From NCBI RefSeq assembly GCF_001557325.1, contig NZ_LSJS01000059.1, forward strand, positions 1 through 42,284: a stretch of DNA of 42,284 bases. The letters are read 5' to 3'. The notes beneath the pieces were generated by a model. The model worked only from the letters and a program-made list of their open reading frames with translations. It was not told the origin of the DNA and searched no databases. Shown here in pieces: positions 42,178 to 42,284 of the stretch. Within the stretch, counting starts at the first letter, position 1, and each line of letters begins with the position of its first letter. Source of the stretch: Erythrobacter donghaensis. GTDB taxonomy: Bacteria > Pseudomonadota > Alphaproteobacteria > Sphingomonadales > Sphingomonadaceae. The position numbers and the translations under genes were made by a program.

Positions 42178-42284
42178 ACTGAGCGGGCTGGCCGGGCGCT
42201 GCCTTGCGCAGGTTAGCCGCCTATCCGTCAGCGCCGCAGCATGCGTGCCCCGCGCGGGTCAGCCCTTCGGTGGACGCCCCCCAC

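Overview
The window is high-GC and gene-dense. It reads as a chromosomal segment of an alphaproteobacterium, most likely Sphingomonadales and probably the Erythrobacter/Porphyrobacter group. That placement rests on the gene order pyrH-frr-uppS-cdsA-dxr-rseP-bamA-skp-fabZ with no lpxD or lpxA, on the short CcmI, and on the overall protein character. It is an inference from memory of such genomes, not a search result. I see no prophage, insertion sequence or CRISPR array. No gene-free stretch exceeds 300 bases; the longest is about 294 bases, between rpsB and the small gene at 22656.

Region 1 (1-9.4 kb) holds a Kup-type potassium transporter. It is followed by a compact cytochrome c maturation operon, ccmC-D-E-F-G-H-I, on the minus strand, including a 46-residue CcmD. 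Then come a Leu/Glu-type amino-acid dehydrogenase, a tRNA-His with encoded CCA, and a prolyl 4-hydroxylase-like 2OG-Fe(II) oxygenase.

Region 2 (9.4-24.5 kb) is core housekeeping. It has rpmE with a good terminator, then the envelope and translation operon (fabZ, skp/ompH, bamA, rseP, dxr, cdsA, uppS, frr, pyrH, all minus strand). After a membrane-anchored metallophosphoesterase come rpsB-tsf with a terminator and the phosphatidylethanolamine branch genes psd-pssA.

Region 3 (24.5-34.3 kb) is accessory. A KAS III-like ketosynthase is divergent from an unrecognised GNAT/FemAB-like protein. A LysR regulator is divergent from dabB-dabA, which encode a two-subunit energy-coupled inorganic-carbon uptake complex. 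A candidate LysR-type operator lies between them. An Ala/Pro-rich membrane-anchored protein and a membrane fatty-acid hydroxylase follow.

Region 4 (34.3-42.2 kb) is the most interesting part. A tightly overlapping plus-strand operon encodes a small secreted CxxC protein, a GT-C/GT2 fusion glycosyltransferase, a DUF547 lipoprotein, and two glycosyltransferases of the families usually named arsenosugar-biosynthesis (TIGR04282/TIGR04283 type). It converges on a minus-strand pair, an SDR-type reductase and an ArsM-like arsenite methyltransferase. That pair is divergent from a radical SAM protein with a Cys-rich C-terminus that does not look like canonical ArsS. Together these look like a variant arsenosugar or arseno-glycolipid locus. 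This is the best candidate for an incompletely described system in the window.
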